DNA of 64,000 nt from Sphingomonas ginsengisoli An et al. 2013 (GTDB lineage Bacteria; Pseudomonadota; Alphaproteobacteria; Sphingomonadales; Sphingomonadaceae): positions 930,001 through 994,000 of the forward strand of contig NZ_CP045434.1 of NCBI RefSeq assembly GCF_009363895.1. Direction: 5' to 3'. Below, piece by piece: positions 1 through 10,536 of this stretch; the first letter of the stretch is position 1; every line of letters starts with the position of its first letter. A model generated the notes under the pieces. It did not search any database. It saw only the letters and a program-made list of their open reading frames with translations, and was not told the origin of the DNA. The translations under genes and the position numbers were made by a program.

Positions 1-261
1 TGCGAAGTCCTGCCCACTCGGCAGGAAGCCTATGAAGCCGAACGCCGCATCAAGCCCTGGTCACGCGCTAAGAAAGAGGGCCTGATCGCGCGCGACTGGG
101 CCCGGGTGTCGCATTTCGCCAAGCCGCCTTGCGAACGCCCCTCGACTTCGCTCGGGACGAGCGAAAGGGTGGTCGCAACTGCCGATAGTAGGGCAGCGAC
201 TGGGTCGCTCGTCCCGAGCGGAGCGCGAGGCGCGAAGTCGAGGGGCGCTTCCACCCCATGA
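1..261 (+). CDS. GIY-YIG nuclease superfamily protein, C-terminal part
   Basis: The gene is cut by the left window edge; 86 codons remain, open from base 1 to a TGA at 259-261. The visible start of the fragment (TRQEAYEAERRIKPWSRAKK, then ARDW) matches the C-terminal end of the small YhbQ-type GIY-YIG proteins, which bind or cut DNA; the catalytic GIY and YIG motifs lie outside the window. After about residue 42 the frame runs through a palindromic repeat (137-247), so the last 40 or so residues are repeat-encoded and low in conserved content. The stop overlaps the dnaG start (ATGA). Family call is from the short tail only. Confidence 0.75.
   Translation, partial: CEVLPTRQEAYEAERRIKPWSRAKKEGLIARDWARVSHFAKPPCERPSTSLGTSERVVATADSRAATGSLVPSGARGAKSRGASTP
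137..247. repeat. REP-like palindromic repeat at the end of the GIY-YIG gene
   Basis: Left arm 137-162 reads GCCCCTCGACTTCGCTCGGG then ACGAGC; right arm 206-247 contains CGCTCGTCCCGAGCGGAGCG and GCGAAGTCGAGGGGC. The arms are inverted copies and would fold into a long hairpin. Sequence style (TCGACT / CTCGGGACGAGC) is the same family as the repeat inside the E2 gene at 32606-32697. Confidence 0.75.
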
Positions 262-2111
262 CCCTCTCCCCCGCCTTCCTCGACGAACTCCGCGCCCGCA
301 CCCTGCTCAGCGCGGTCGTCGCCCCGCAGGTGAAGCTCACCCGCGCCGGCCGCGAATTTAAAGGCTGCTGCCCGTTCCACGACGAGAAGACCCCCAGCTT
401 CTACGTCAACGACGAAAAGGCCTTCTACCACTGCTTCGGCTGCGGCGCGCACGGCGATGCGATCCGCTTTCTCACCGAGCAACGCGGCCTCCCCTTCATC
501 GATGCGGTTAAGGAACTCGCCGACAAGGCCGGGATGCAGGTCCCCGCGCCCGACCCCCGCGCGCAGGAGCAGGCGAGCCGCGCCGCGACCCTCCACGACG
601 TGATGGGCGCGGCGCAGCGCTGGTACGCCGAGCAGCTCGAAGGCCCCGAAGCCGCCGACGCACGCGCCTACGTCAAGAAGCGCGGCTTCTCCGCCCTCTC
701 CGTCCAGCGCTTCGGGATCGGCTTCGCCCCCGACGGCCGCACCCGCCTCAAGACCGCGCTCAAGGAGCAGGGCGAGGAGCAACTCGTCGATACCGGCCTG
801 CTGATCCGTCCCGACGACGGCAACCGCGAGCCCTACGACCGTTTCCGCGGCCGGCTGATGATCCCCATCCGCGACGCGCGCGGGCGGGTGATCGGCTTCG
901 GCGGCCGCATCCTCGGCGCCGGCGAGCCCAAGTATCTCAACTCCCCCGAGACCGTCCTCTTCGACAAGGGCCGCACGCTCTACAACCTCGACCGCGCCTC
1001 CCCCGCCAGCCGCCAGGCCAACCGGATTATCGTGGTCGAAGGCTATATGGACGTGATCGCGCTCGACCAGGCGGGGATCGCCGAGAGCGTCGCCCCCAAC
1101 GGCACCGCACTGACCGAGGCCCAGCTTGCCATCCTCTGGCGGCTCGACCCCGCGCCGATCCTCTGCTTCGACGGCGACGCCGCCGGGCAGAAGGCCGCGA
1201 TCCGCGCCGCCCTGCGCGCCCTCCCCCACCTCGCGCCCGAGCGGACGCTGCGCTTCGTCGCGCTCCCCGCGGGTCAGGACCCCGACGACCTCGTCAAGGC
1301 CGGCGGCCGCGCCGCGATCGACGCCATCCTCGCCGAGCCCGAGCCGCTGGTCGACCGCCTCTGGCGGCACGAGCGCGACGCCTCCCCCCTCGCCACGCCC
1401 GAGGAGCGCGCCGGCCTCAAGCAGCGCCTCGTCGCCCACGCCGCCGCGATTGGCGACCGCTCGCTCAGCCAACTCTACCGCGAGGAATGGCTCGTCCGCT
1501 TCGACGCGCTGACCCGCCCCGAGCGGACGCGCGGGGCCTTAAGCCCCGTCGGCCAGCGCCGCGGCAGCTGGGTCAAGGGCAAGGGCTTCGTCCCCCCCGA
1601 GCCCCCCGCCAGCCCGGCCGCGCGAGCGATCGGCTCGGAGGGAATCGATCCGCAGACCTCGCGCGCGGTGCTCGAGGGACTGGCGCTGTTCCCCGCCGCG
1701 CTGATCGACCATTTCTCCGAGGTCCAGCGGCTCCCGCTCAGCGACCGCGCGCTCGCCCGAATTCGCGACCAGCTGCTCGAAGCGGCGCTATCGGGCGAAG
1801 TGCTTGATCGGTCGCGAATCGCCACCATATTGCAGGGTGCAGGCGGTTCGACCCTCCTTGAACGGAGCGGCAGGAGAGCAGGCGCAGGATATTCCTTCAC
1901 TCAGCCCGGCACGGATCCGGCGCGCGCAGAGCGTGAACTCGGCAACGTCATAGACGCCCTTTGCGCGCACTATGAGATCGCCAGCGCCCTTCGCGCCGCC
2001 ACCGAACGGCTGGCGTTGGGCGAGGTTGAAGGGTTTGAAGAGCAACAGCGACTAAGCGTCGCAAAAATCGAAACAACCAAGCGTCTGGCGGAACTGGCCG
2101 CGGACGACTAA
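258..2111 (+). CDS. dnaG: DNA primase
   Basis: Synthesises RNA primers for Okazaki fragments with the DnaB helicase. The 617-residue length is normal. The N-terminal CHC2 zinc finger is visible (C38, H41, C59, C62 in [12 protein letters not shown]...[10 protein letters not shown]). The TOPRIM domain begins near residue 256 with VVEGYMDV and has the acidic motif [11 protein letters not shown] near 302. The C-terminal 170 residues are the less conserved helicase-interaction region. The ATG overlaps the upstream stop, and rpoD starts 11 bp downstream, the usual dnaG-rpoD arrangement of alphaproteobacteria. Confidence 0.97.
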   Translation: MTLSPAFLDELRARTLLSAVVAPQVKLTRAGREFKGCCPFHDEKTPSFYVNDEKAFYHCFGCGAHGDAIRFLTEQRGLPFIDAVKELADKAGMQVPAPDPRAQEQASRAATLHDVMGAAQRWYAEQLEGPEAADARAYVKKRGFSALSVQRFGIGFAPDGRTRLKTALKEQGEEQLVDTGLLIRPDDGNREPYDRFRGRLMIPIRDARGRVIGFGGRILGAGEPKYLNSPETVLFDKGRTLYNLDRASPASRQANRIIVVEGYMDVIALDQAGIAESVAPNGTALTEAQLAILWRLDPAPILCFDGDAAGQKAAIRAALRALPHLAPERTLRFVALPAGQDPDDLVKAGGRAAIDAILAEPEPLVDRLWRHERDASPLATPEERAGLKQRLVAHAAAIGDRSLSQLYREEWLVRFDALTRPERTRGALSPVGQRRGSWVKGKGFVPPEPPASPAARAIGSEGIDPQTSRAVLEGLALFPAALIDHFSEVQRLPLSDRALARIRDQLLEAALSGEVLDRSRIATILQGAGGSTLLERSGRRAGAGYSFTQPGTDPARAERELGNVIDALCAHYEIASALRAATERLALGEVEGFEEQQRLSVAKIETTKRLAELAADD

Positions 2112-2122
2112 GTGGCGGCACG

Positions 2123-4174
2123 ATGGCGAAAGCAGAGATTCAAGAAACCGAACCCCAGGACGGCGACGATGCGCCCCTGATCGACCAGAACGACGCTGCG
2201 ATTAAGCGGTTGAAGGCGCGCGCCAAGAAGCGCGGCACCATCACCATTGACGAGATCAACGCAGCGCTTCCGGCCGACCAGAACGAGCAGATCGAAGACC
2301 TGATGTCGGAACTCAACGACATGGGCGTCCAGATCGTCGAGAAGGGCGAAGGCTCGGACGACGAGGACGAGGACGGCGACAGCGACAGCGCGAACGAGGT
2401 CGAGGAAGTCGACCCGCTCGACGACGGCGGCGCGCGCCCGGCCGCGGCGGTCAAGAAAGAGCCGACCGACCGCACCGACGATCCGGTCCGCATGTACCTG
2501 CGCGAGATGGGGGCAGTCGAGCTCCTCTCCCGCGAGGGTGAGATCGCCATCGCCAAGCGGATCGAGGCCGGCCGCGACACGATGATCTGGGGGCTGTGCG
2601 ACAGCCCGATCACCTTCACCTCGATCATCGAATGGTCGAACGCCTTGAACGAAGGCCGGATGCAGCTGCGTGAGATCCTCGATCTCGAAGCCATGCTCTC
2701 CAAGGGCCCCACCGCCGAGCAGATCAACGCCGCCGAGAGCGAGGGCGAGGAAGGCGCGGGCGAGATCAGCGCCGCGGTTGCCGGTCCGACCATCAAGGAA
2801 GATGCCGAGCCCGAGGAGGCCCCGGCCGCCGACGACGAGGAAGACGAATTCACCGAACGTCGCGCCCGTCCCGAAGGCGCCGCCGCCGAAGAGGAAGAGG
2901 ACGACAACACCCTCAGCCTCGCGCAGATGGAGGAGACGCTCAAGCCGCAGGCGCTCGAGAAGTTCGCCCTCATCACCGCCCACTACAAGAAGTTCGCCAA
3001 GCTCCAGGACGCGCGCCTGGTGGCGATGAGCGCCGGCCAGGCCTATGCCTCTGCCGAAGAGAAGAAATATCAGAAGCTGCGCGAACAGCTCACCGCCGAA
3101 GTCGAGGCGATGCAGTTCCACGGCTCGAAGATCGAATATCTGGTCGAGCAGCTCTACAGCTACAACCGCCGGCTCACTGCCCTAGGTGGGCAAATGCTCC
3201 GCCTCGCCGAGCGCCACCGCGTCCCGCGGAAAGCCTTCCTCGACGAATATATGGGCAATGAGCTCGACGAGGCGTGGTTGCCGCGCGTCGCCAAGCTCGA
3301 CAAGAAGTGGGCCGCCTTCGCCGCCGGCGAGGGCGACAGCGTCGACCGCATCCGCGTCGAGATCGGGGAGATCGCGCAGGCCACCGGCATGAACCTGGCC
3401 GAGTTCCGCAAGATCGTGAACATGGTCCAGAAGGGTGAGCGCGAGGCGCGCATCGCCAAGAAGGAAATGGTCGAGGCAAACTTGCGCCTCGTCATTTCGA
3501 TCGCCAAGAAATACACCAACCGCGGGTTGCAGTTCCTCGACCTCATCCAGGAAGGCAACATCGGCCTGATGAAGGCGGTCGACAAGTTCGAGTATCGCCG
3601 CGGCTACAAGTTCTCGACCTACGCCACCTGGTGGATCCGGCAGGCGATCACCCGTTCGATCGCCGACCAGGCGCGGACCATCCGCATCCCGGTCCACATG
3701 ATCGAGACGATCAACAAGCTCGTCCGCACCAGCCGGCAGTTCCTCCACGAGACCGGCCGCGAAGCGACCCCGGAGGAGCTCGCCGAGCGCCTCTCGATGC
3801 CGCTCGAGAAGGTGCGCAAGGTCCTCAAGATCGCCAAGGAGCCGATCAGCCTCGAGACGCCGATCGGCGACGAGGAAGACAGCCACCTCGGCGACTTCAT
3901 CGAGGACAAGAACGCCGTCATCCCGGTCGACGCCGCCATCCAGGCGAACCTCAAGGAAACGGTCACCCGCGTGCTGGCGTCCCTAACGCCGCGCGAGGAG
4001 CGCGTCCTGCGCATGCGGTTCGGCATCGGCATGAATACCGATCACACGCTCGAAGAGGTCGGCCAGCAGTTCAGCGTGACCCGCGAGCGTATCCGCCAGA
4101 TCGAAGCCAAGGCGCTGCGGAAGCTGAAGCATCCTAGCCGGTCGCGGAAGATGCGGTCGTTCTTGGATCAGTGA
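2123..4174 (+). CDS. rpoD: RNA polymerase primary sigma factor RpoD
   Basis: Housekeeping sigma-70, 683 residues. Region 1.1 (about 35-72, [13 protein letters not shown]), region 1.2 (about 113-150, [20 protein letters not shown]), a long acidic non-conserved insert (about 195-260, rich in E and D), region 2 from about 446 ([43 protein letters not shown]), region 3, and region 4 at the C-terminus with the helix-turn-helix [20 protein letters not shown]. It follows dnaG by 11 bp and is probably cotranscribed with it. Confidence 0.98.
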   Translation: MAKAEIQETEPQDGDDAPLIDQNDAAIKRLKARAKKRGTITIDEINAALPADQNEQIEDLMSELNDMGVQIVEKGEGSDDEDEDGDSDSANEVEEVDPLDDGGARPAAAVKKEPTDRTDDPVRMYLREMGAVELLSREGEIAIAKRIEAGRDTMIWGLCDSPITFTSIIEWSNALNEGRMQLREILDLEAMLSKGPTAEQINAAESEGEEGAGEISAAVAGPTIKEDAEPEEAPAADDEEDEFTERRARPEGAAAEEEEDDNTLSLAQMEETLKPQALEKFALITAHYKKFAKLQDARLVAMSAGQAYASAEEKKYQKLREQLTAEVEAMQFHGSKIEYLVEQLYSYNRRLTALGGQMLRLAERHRVPRKAFLDEYMGNELDEAWLPRVAKLDKKWAAFAAGEGDSVDRIRVEIGEIAQATGMNLAEFRKIVNMVQKGEREARIAKKEMVEANLRLVISIAKKYTNRGLQFLDLIQEGNIGLMKAVDKFEYRRGYKFSTYATWWIRQAITRSIADQARTIRIPVHMIETINKLVRTSRQFLHETGREATPEELAERLSMPLEKVRKVLKIAKEPISLETPIGDEEDSHLGDFIEDKNAVIPVDAAIQANLKETVTRVLASLTPREERVLRMRFGIGMNTDHTLEEVGQQFSVTRERIRQIEAKALRKLKHPSRSRKMRSFLDQ

Positions 4175-4235
4175 AGACACTGGCCTCCTGAAGAGTCTTT
4201 CAAGCGCGACGCGCAATCGGAGCAACAAAGGTCAA

Positions 4236-4673
4236 GTGGCTACACCCGAACCGACACAAAGCGCGGCAAATCTGCTAATGGGCTTGAAAGCTCAAGATCA
4301 ACGGTCGGCGATCATAGAGGTAAAAATTGGGGCGCTTGATAAACGGCTCGACGAACAAAACGAAGCATACGCGCGCGTTGAGATCTTACTGGGTGTATTT
4401 GGCGTCCTTCTCACACTGTTGGTAATCTATCTTGGCTGGCGTGTTGAGCAATCTGCCATACGAGCTGCCACTGGCGTAGCTAAAGATGATCTCAAAGACA
4501 GTAAGGAAGAAATTGAGAATTGTGTGACTGAGAGTAAGCAGGCTCTCAAGGATACGCAGCGAATTCTTCTTCAAATCGAAGGGCATAAAGTTGTGGCCGC
4601 TCAAGATGTTGAGAAGATTCGTCAGTACAAAATCAACGTTTCGGAAGCGAATCCGAAGAAGAGACCATCATGA
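4236..4673 (+). CDS. single-pass membrane protein with flanking helical segments, function unknown
   Basis: 145 residues, not recognised. It starts at GTG 4236, preceded by AAAGG at 4227-4231 with 4 bp spacing. Residues about 25-45 are polar and helical (IEVKIGALDKRLDEQNEAYA), residues about 49-67 form one transmembrane helix (LLGVFGVLLTLLVIYLGW), and the remainder is a charged helix likely to form a coiled coil. Codon use (ATA, TTA, AGA, AAT) and base composition are markedly more AT-rich than rpoD upstream. Its stop overlaps the start of the TPR gene, so the two probably form one unit. Membrane tether of the TPR protein is an inference. Confidence 0.75.
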   Translation: MATPEPTQSAANLLMGLKAQDQRSAIIEVKIGALDKRLDEQNEAYARVEILLGVFGVLLTLLVIYLGWRVEQSAIRAATGVAKDDLKDSKEEIENCVTESKQALKDTQRILLQIEGHKVVAAQDVEKIRQYKINVSEANPKKRPS

Positions 4674-5686
4674 ACAGCCTTCCTTTTGCCGATTGCCAAA
4701 CTCTATTGGAGCACGCAAATAGGGAAATTGATGCTAAAATCCGGAGCGGGGAGCTTTTCTCTGCTCTCGACTTCGCAAGCATCTTGATTACCGTTTCCGG
4801 TCAAGAATCGGAAATTCTCGCCGGTTTCGATACTAAAGCCGTTTGCTATGACAAACTAGGTGCGCATGATTTAGAGCTCTTGACTTATAACGATGCTGTG
4901 GATCGTTTGGCCTCAAGTGCTGAGCCGGATATCAGGGATGGGCTTAACTCTCTTCTATATAACAAGGGTGTGACGCTCTCCAATCTTGATAGAAATGCCG
5001 AAGCGCTCTCAACTTATGATTTTGTCATTCAGCGTTCGAAAGGTGCGATCTCGGCTGATGCGCGAGATACCCTAGCAAGAGCGATGTACAATCGGGCTGC
5101 CATAATCAAAGAGCTCAGCACAGATCGTGAAGCCATTGCGGCATTCGAGGGTTTGATCAGTTCTCTGTCTGACGACGACGAACCGAGCGTGAGAGCCCAA
5201 GTCGCTAAGGCTTACGCCGCCTTAGGGCAACTTTACTCGAATGAGAAAGATTTTCCCAAAGCAATCGATTATTATCAAAAAGCTGAAGACATATTTCCAT
5301 TCACTCTCGATCAGATTCCATCTCGGCTGCAAAACAGCATTCGATCGAACCAAGGTGTTACTCTAGCAAAATCAAATCGTGTCGAGGAAGCAGTTCGTAT
5401 TTTCAGCAGGATTATCCGGGAACTGGAGCATGCTCCGGACGAGGAAAGCCGCTTGGTCGCTTATGGTGCATTTCTCAATAGGGCAATTGCCCAGCAAAAG
5501 ATCGATAAAGAGCAATCTCTTAGTGATATTGATGCAGCCATAGCCGGTTTAAGAACAGCAATAAGCCCGACTGCTTCTCTTATGTTGAAAAGCGCCGAAC
5601 AGCTTAAGTCAGCTTTCAAGGATGGAGTGGCTTCGTCAGAACCTGATGCTTTTCCAGACGTGAAGCTACCGGTGGGGTCGGTTTGA
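4670..5686 (+). CDS. tetratricopeptide-repeat protein
   Basis: 338 residues, start ATG overlapping the preceding gene by 4 bp (ATGA). No signal peptide. At least four TPR-like helical hairpins are visible: about 98-128 (SLLYNKGVTLSNLDRNAEAL), 143-168 (AMYNRAAIIKELSTDREAIA), 178-210 (YAALGQLYSNEKDFPKAIDY) and 225-250 (NQGVTLAKSNRVEEAVRIFS). TPRs scaffold protein contacts; the partner is unknown, the membrane protein next door being the obvious candidate. AT-rich codon use unlike the chromosome on either side suggests acquisition. No catalytic motif is visible. Confidence 0.8.
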   Translation: MNSLPFADCQTLLEHANREIDAKIRSGELFSALDFASILITVSGQESEILAGFDTKAVCYDKLGAHDLELLTYNDAVDRLASSAEPDIRDGLNSLLYNKGVTLSNLDRNAEALSTYDFVIQRSKGAISADARDTLARAMYNRAAIIKELSTDREAIAAFEGLISSLSDDDEPSVRAQVAKAYAALGQLYSNEKDFPKAIDYYQKAEDIFPFTLDQIPSRLQNSIRSNQGVTLAKSNRVEEAVRIFSRIIRELEHAPDEESRLVAYGAFLNRAIAQQKIDKEQSLSDIDAAIAGLRTAISPTASLMLKSAEQLKSAFKDGVASSEPDAFPDVKLPVGSV

Positions 5687-5939
5687 GACTGTGAAGGGTG
5701 CCAGGCAAGATCATGCAAACCGTAGGACGCTTTTAGCCTTACCGGGCACTAGTACGTGAATTAATTCAGGGCCACGAGATTGCGCGAACGATCGCGCTTA
5801 CGTTCGTTTCGACGTTGCGCTAACGTCAGTCCTGCCGCCCTCGCCGCCTAGGCGGCTTGCGCGCAGGCTGGCCGGCGCTCGCGGGCTCTTCGCCTAAGCG
5901 GCTCGCTGCGCTCTGCCGCTTAGGCTCGGCCGCTCGCGC
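5687..5939. other. intergenic region with palindromes, no gene seen
   Basis: 253 bp between the AT-rich cassette and the next gene. Contains a perfect 12-bp palindrome TGAATTAATTCA (5757-5768), a cluster of ACGTT/CGAACG repeats (5780-5825), and the hairpin listed separately. No convincing reading frame. Confidence 0.6.
5892..5925. terminator. GCCTAAGCGGC hairpin between convergent genes
   Basis: Perfect 11-bp inverted repeat GCCTAAGCGGC (5892-5902) / GCCGCTTAGGC (5915-5925) with a 12-nt loop, 14 bp past the stop of the minus-strand gene at 5940. No long T-run, so termination is an inference from position. It shares the CTAAGCGG core with the hairpin after recA. Confidence 0.5.
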
Positions 5940-6242
5940 TTAGAACATACCCTTGATCTTGCCGATCATCCCGCCAACCCCGCCTTCCTCGCCCAGCAGC
6001 GAGGCGAACTGGCCGAGCGAGCCTTCGCCGCCGATGTGGCCGACGATCTCCTGCAATTTGTCTTGCGGCAGCCCGGTCTGATCGGCCGCCGTCTCCACCG
6101 TGTCGCCTTCCTGCGTGTGCGCCGCGCCGAGCGCGGTGACCGCCTGCTCGACCTGCTCGGGGCTGAGGCCGACCTTCTCGGCGAGGTTCTGGACGGTGGC
6201 GGACCCGGTCACCTGGCCGAGGATTCCATTGAGCAGGCTCAT
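5940..6242 (-). CDS. small helical protein, DUF937/YidB-like
   Basis: 100 residues from ATG 6242 (MSLLNGILGQVTG), with GGAG about 8 bp upstream; an in-frame extension to 6302 is less likely because it lacks a binding site and adds an unconserved arginine-rich leader. The visible pattern (LAEKVGLSPEQVEQAVTALG, then LPQDKLQEIVGHIGGEG, then a glycine-rich end GGVGGMIGKIKGMF) resembles the small DUF937/YidB-type proteins common in proteobacteria. Function unknown. No signal peptide. Confidence 0.7.
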   Translation of the reverse strand: MSLLNGILGQVTGSATVQNLAEKVGLSPEQVEQAVTALGAAHTQEGDTVETAADQTGLPQDKLQEIVGHIGGEGSLGQFASLLGEEGGVGGMIGKIKGMF

Positions 6243-6345
6243 GCGCGACACTCCATGATGCGAAGAAACGCCAGCAACCGGGCGCCGTGACGGCGTCCGC
6301 ACCAGCTATCCCCCTGCCGCCCCCCTTCGCCAAGTTAAATATTGA

Positions 6346-7428
<1,083 letters not shown>

Positions 7429-7444
7429 CCCCGCCCGGAAGCGC

Positions 7445-7972
7445 TTACTTGGCTTGGTCGGCGAGCTTCTGCAGCTCGCTCGCGCTGATGCCCAGCACCG
7501 CCCCCTGCGGGCCAGGCGCGATGGCGTTGCGCTGCAGGCGGACGAGCTTTCCGCCCGTCAGCTTGATCGTCACATATTGGTCGTCGATCGCGGTGATCGT
7601 GCCGGCGGGCGTGCCCGCCTGGCCATAGACGGTCGTCCCGATGGTCACCTTGGCATTGGCCTCGGCCAGCGCTTCTTCGGCCTGCGCGTTGAGCTGCGCC
7701 TGGGTGAGCGCGAACATAAGCTTGCCGTCGTGCGGGGTGAAGGACGAGGCGGGCAGCTGCACCTCATGCTTGTCGGTCTTGACCACCAACTGGTCGCCAT
7801 TGACGCGGCTCACCACGCCGACGGCGCCGCCGTTGGCATCGACGACCGCCGTCCCCGGGGCGATGGCGGCAGACGCAGCGGCGGGCGGCGCGGTCTGGAG
7901 CGCGGCAGCGGGCACGGCGCCGGCCAGCGCGGCGGCGGCCAGGGCGAGGGCGCGAACGGACAGGATGGGCAT
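7445..7972 (-). CDS. secreted hypothetical protein with KOW/PRC-like beta repeats
   Basis: 175 residues from ATG 7972, preceded by GGAG with 9-bp spacing; an ATG 9 bp further upstream (7981) touches that site. Signal peptide at 1-24 (VRALALAAAALAGAVPAAALQ). The mature part has two short repeats of a small beta barrel type: GTAVVDANGGAVGVVSRVNGD and GTTVYGQAGTPAGTITAIDD, each followed by a hydrophobic strand. This pattern is widespread in exported sphingomonad proteins of unknown role. Function unknown. Confidence 0.7.
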   Translation of the reverse strand: MPILSVRALALAAAALAGAVPAAALQTAPPAAASAAIAPGTAVVDANGGAVGVVSRVNGDQLVVKTDKHEVQLPASSFTPHDGKLMFALTQAQLNAQAEEALAEANAKVTIGTTVYGQAGTPAGTITAIDDQYVTIKLTGGKLVRLQRNAIAPGPQGAVLGISASELQKLADQAK

Positions 7973-8138
7973 GGCGGTCATCTCCAGCTGGTTGGGGTTC
8001 GCAAAGATTAACGATTGAGGCCGCCGCGGGTTCGCTCCGCCAGCCGCATTTTCGCCCGGCCGACGCCCCCACCGCCGCGGCTCGCTTGCACCCCGCCACC
8101 GGCGCGCTAGCATCGCCTCCTCACGGGGGAGAAAAGTC

Positions 8139-8729
8139 ATGCGTACCATCAGCCTATCCGCCGCGCTGCTCGCGGTCGCCGCGCCGGCCGCGCTCCACGC
8201 CCAGCCGGCGTCCGTCGCGGTTGCCCCCGACGACGCCGCCCGCCGCACTGAGGCGCACGCCATCATCGAGGTGATGTTCCCGCCCGCCACTCGCGAGGCG
8301 ACGATGCAGAAGATGATGGACACGCTTACCGCGACCATGCTGCAGACATTCAAGCTGCCGACGGTCGACGATCCGGGCCTCAAGGCGATGTTCGATCGCT
8401 TCATCGCATCGGCGCGGGCGGAGGCGGCCGCCAATGCTCGCGCCAATTTCCCGAAGAGTCTGGCGGCGATGGAGGGCGCTTACGCCCGCGCCTTCACCCT
8501 CGCCGAGCTTAAGAACATCCACGCCTTTGCCCTCACACCTGCCGGGAGCCATTATCTCCAGCGCAGCCTGGAACTGGTGTCCGACCCCGAAGTCCAGGCC
8601 GTGGCGAAGGAAGCGGTCGAACAGGGCCGCGCTCGCTCGCAGGTCAAGGTCGCGCAGTTCAAAGCCGAGGTGCTCGCTTATTTGAACGCACACCCCGACG
8701 TCGCGGCCAAGATACGCCAGGGCAATTAA
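8139..8729 (+). CDS. DUF2059-like periplasmic protein
   Basis: 196 residues with a clear signal peptide (MRTISLSAALLAVAAPAALHAQ). The mature part is helical; the segment from about residue 110 (YARAFTLAELKNIHAFALTPAGSHYLQR in part) matches the DUF2059 pattern of F-T-x-x-E-L-x-x-x-x-x-F-x-x-T-P-x-G. Role unknown. It ends 4 bp inside the terminase gene on the other strand. Confidence 0.75.
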   Translation: MRTISLSAALLAVAAPAALHAQPASVAVAPDDAARRTEAHAIIEVMFPPATREATMQKMMDTLTATMLQTFKLPTVDDPGLKAMFDRFIASARAEAAANARANFPKSLAAMEGAYARAFTLAELKNIHAFALTPAGSHYLQRSLELVSDPEVQAVAKEAVEQGRARSQVKVAQFKAEVLAYLNAHPDVAAKIRQGN

Positions 8730-10051
8730 AGCGACCCGATCCCCGGCTTCGCCCGCTTCGGCGCCAGCAGCAGCTCGGTCAGCGCCCACACCATCGCGTC
8801 GGCGCGGTCGGGGCTGGTGCCCGGCCCGTCATAGCCGCCCCCCGCGATCAGCCCCATCAACTGCCCCTCGAGCGGCCCGAACCGTCCGTGGAAGAAGGCG
8901 CTGCCGTTCTCGAACCGCAGCGCGATCGGCTCGGCGCGGTGGCTCTTGCCGACCCGCGCGGTGACCAGCCGGACGTGGAGGTCGGGCGCGGCGCCGTGGA
9001 GCACGCTCAGCACCATCTTGCCCCCTTGGTTCTGCTCGGCGACCACCAGCGCGCGGCCTTCGCTGCTACGCGGCCCGTGGAGCGCGGCGGCCTCCGCCAC
9101 CCGCGCCGCCCATTGCTCGGGGGTCGCCGCAGTGACGCTATGGTCGGCGAGCACATGGCCACGCCCCTCGCGGTCGAGCGCGCAGGCGACGATCCCGCAC
9201 GTCCCGCCGCCACTCGGCGGGTCGACCCCGATGACGATCCGCGCGAAGCCCGGCAGCGGCACCCCGCCCGGCCAGCGGCAGCGCTTGATCAGCGCCGCGG
9301 TCCACAGTGCTCCCGCGACGTCGGTGACCAGCTCGCCCTCCAGCTCCTGCCGGCCGAGCGACGTCCCGCCATATTGCCGCTCCATCGCCGTTCGGAAGGC
9401 GAGCGGCAGGTGGCGGTTGGCGGCGGTCGACCCACCGGTGTGCACCGTCCCCTCCCTCTCCAGCAGCTGGGCGAGCACGGTCCGCGCGCGCGGCGTCGTC
9501 GTCACCATCACCTGCGGCCGATGACCGAGCCGAAGCCCGAGCTGCAGCGTCGACCAGGTCTCGTGCGACTTCTTCCATTTGGCCAGCTCGTCGCACCAGG
9601 CGAAATGATGTTGGGGCCCGCGCAGCTCGTCGGGCGAGGCGCCGCTGTACAGCCGCGCTTCCGAACCGTTATGGAACTTTATCAGCCGCCGCGCGGGGTA
9701 GAAGCGCCCGATCAGCGGATCCGCCACCGCACGCAGCCCGCTGTCGCCTTCGACCATCACGTCGCGCGCCTCGGCATAGGTCGCGGCGACCAACGCGATC
9801 CTGAGGTCGGACCGCGCGCGAACCTGTTCGGCGATCCACTCGGCCCCGGCGCGGGTCTTGCCGAACCCGCGCCCGGCCATCACCACCCAGGTCTCCCACG
9901 CCCCCGCCGGCGAGACCTGCTCGGGCCGCGCCCACAGGCGCCAGTCGTCCGCGATCGCCGCCAGCTCGGACGGGTCGAGCGTGCCGAGCAGCGCCAGCAC
10001 CTCGGCGTGGCTCAGCCCGGCGACCAGCGCCGGAAATTCGCCGTGCCTCAC
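8726..10051 (-). CDS. terminase large subunit, gene-transfer-agent/phage type
   Basis: 441 residues, start GTG 10051 overlapping the stop of the preceding gene (GTGA). DNA-packaging motor: ATPase Walker A GRGFGKT (60-66), Walker B region HHFAWCDELAKW (about 147-158), coupling motif VTTTPRA, then an RNase H-like nuclease part with VIGVDPPSG and VAEQNQGG and the final acidic motif DRADAMVWAL. This matches the large terminase (g2) of Rhodobacter-type gene transfer agents. All motifs look intact. No portal, protease or capsid gene follows, which is unusual. Confidence 0.9.
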   Translation of the reverse strand: MRHGEFPALVAGLSHAEVLALLGTLDPSELAAIADDWRLWARPEQVSPAGAWETWVVMAGRGFGKTRAGAEWIAEQVRARSDLRIALVAATYAEARDVMVEGDSGLRAVADPLIGRFYPARRLIKFHNGSEARLYSGASPDELRGPQHHFAWCDELAKWKKSHETWSTLQLGLRLGHRPQVMVTTTPRARTVLAQLLEREGTVHTGGSTAANRHLPLAFRTAMERQYGGTSLGRQELEGELVTDVAGALWTAALIKRCRWPGGVPLPGFARIVIGVDPPSGGGTCGIVACALDREGRGHVLADHSVTAATPEQWAARVAEAAALHGPRSSEGRALVVAEQNQGGKMVLSVLHGAAPDLHVRLVTARVGKSHRAEPIALRFENGSAFFHGRFGPLEGQLMGLIAGGGYDGPGTSPDRADAMVWALTELLLAPKRAKPGIGSL

Positions 10052-10374
10052 TCGGGCGCGGTCGGCGGCTCGGCAGCCCCGTCGTCACGGACCGCCGCCA
10101 CCCGCGCCGCGATCATCTCCCGCAGCTGCGCCGGGTCGGGCGGCGGCGGGCGATCCTCCTCCGCCGCCTGCGCGCGCGCCGCGTTGCGCAGCGTCAGCAG
10201 CTTGACCGCCGTCTCCGCACTAATCAGCGGGGCACCTTCGGGCAGCCCGGCCCCGCTCAGCACGGAAGTCGCCGCCCTCACTAAAGCAAACTCGAGCTTT
10301 GTGTAGATTCGCGCCAGCGCCAGCTTGCTGTCCGCGGCCTCGTCCCCCGGCGCATCGCCACTATTTCGTCCCAT
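10048..10374 (-). CDS. possible small terminase-like partner protein
   Basis: 108 residues from ATG 10374 (MGRNSGDAPG); a TTG start at 10404 would add ten residues. It sits directly upstream of the large terminase with overlapping stop/start, the place of the small subunit (g1) in gene-transfer-agent clusters. The protein has one helical region (about 15-65, KLALARIYTKLEFALVRAA) and a proline-rich acidic tail. Assignment rests on position; the sequence itself is not diagnostic. Confidence 0.6.
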   Translation of the reverse strand: MGRNSGDAPGDEAADSKLALARIYTKLEFALVRAATSVLSGAGLPEGAPLISAETAVKLLTLRNAARAQAAEEDRPPPPDPAQLREMIAARVAAVRDDGAAEPPTAPE

Positions 10375-10536
10375 GCCCGGGACAAGCCAAACGAACTCCA
10401 ACAAGTCAATATATTTTGCCTGTTTGGTTCGTTCTCGATCTCACGCGAGGCCCCGCCGCACTTTCGCCTTGCCGCCCCCCGCCGGTCGGCTATCAAGGTC
10501 TTGCTCGGCGAATTCGGGCCACGGCCCCTCCTTTTC

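Noticed and set aside
30..1472. Long minus-strand open frame opposite dnaG
   Set aside because: Antisense shadow of a high-GC gene; composition is Ala/Gly/Val/Glu-rich without motifs.
4236..5686. Toxin-antitoxin or restriction module
   Set aside because: No toxin, nuclease or methyltransferase motif in either protein.
8726..10374. Prophage
   Set aside because: Only terminase genes are present; no integrase, capsid, tail, lysis gene or attachment repeat was seen.
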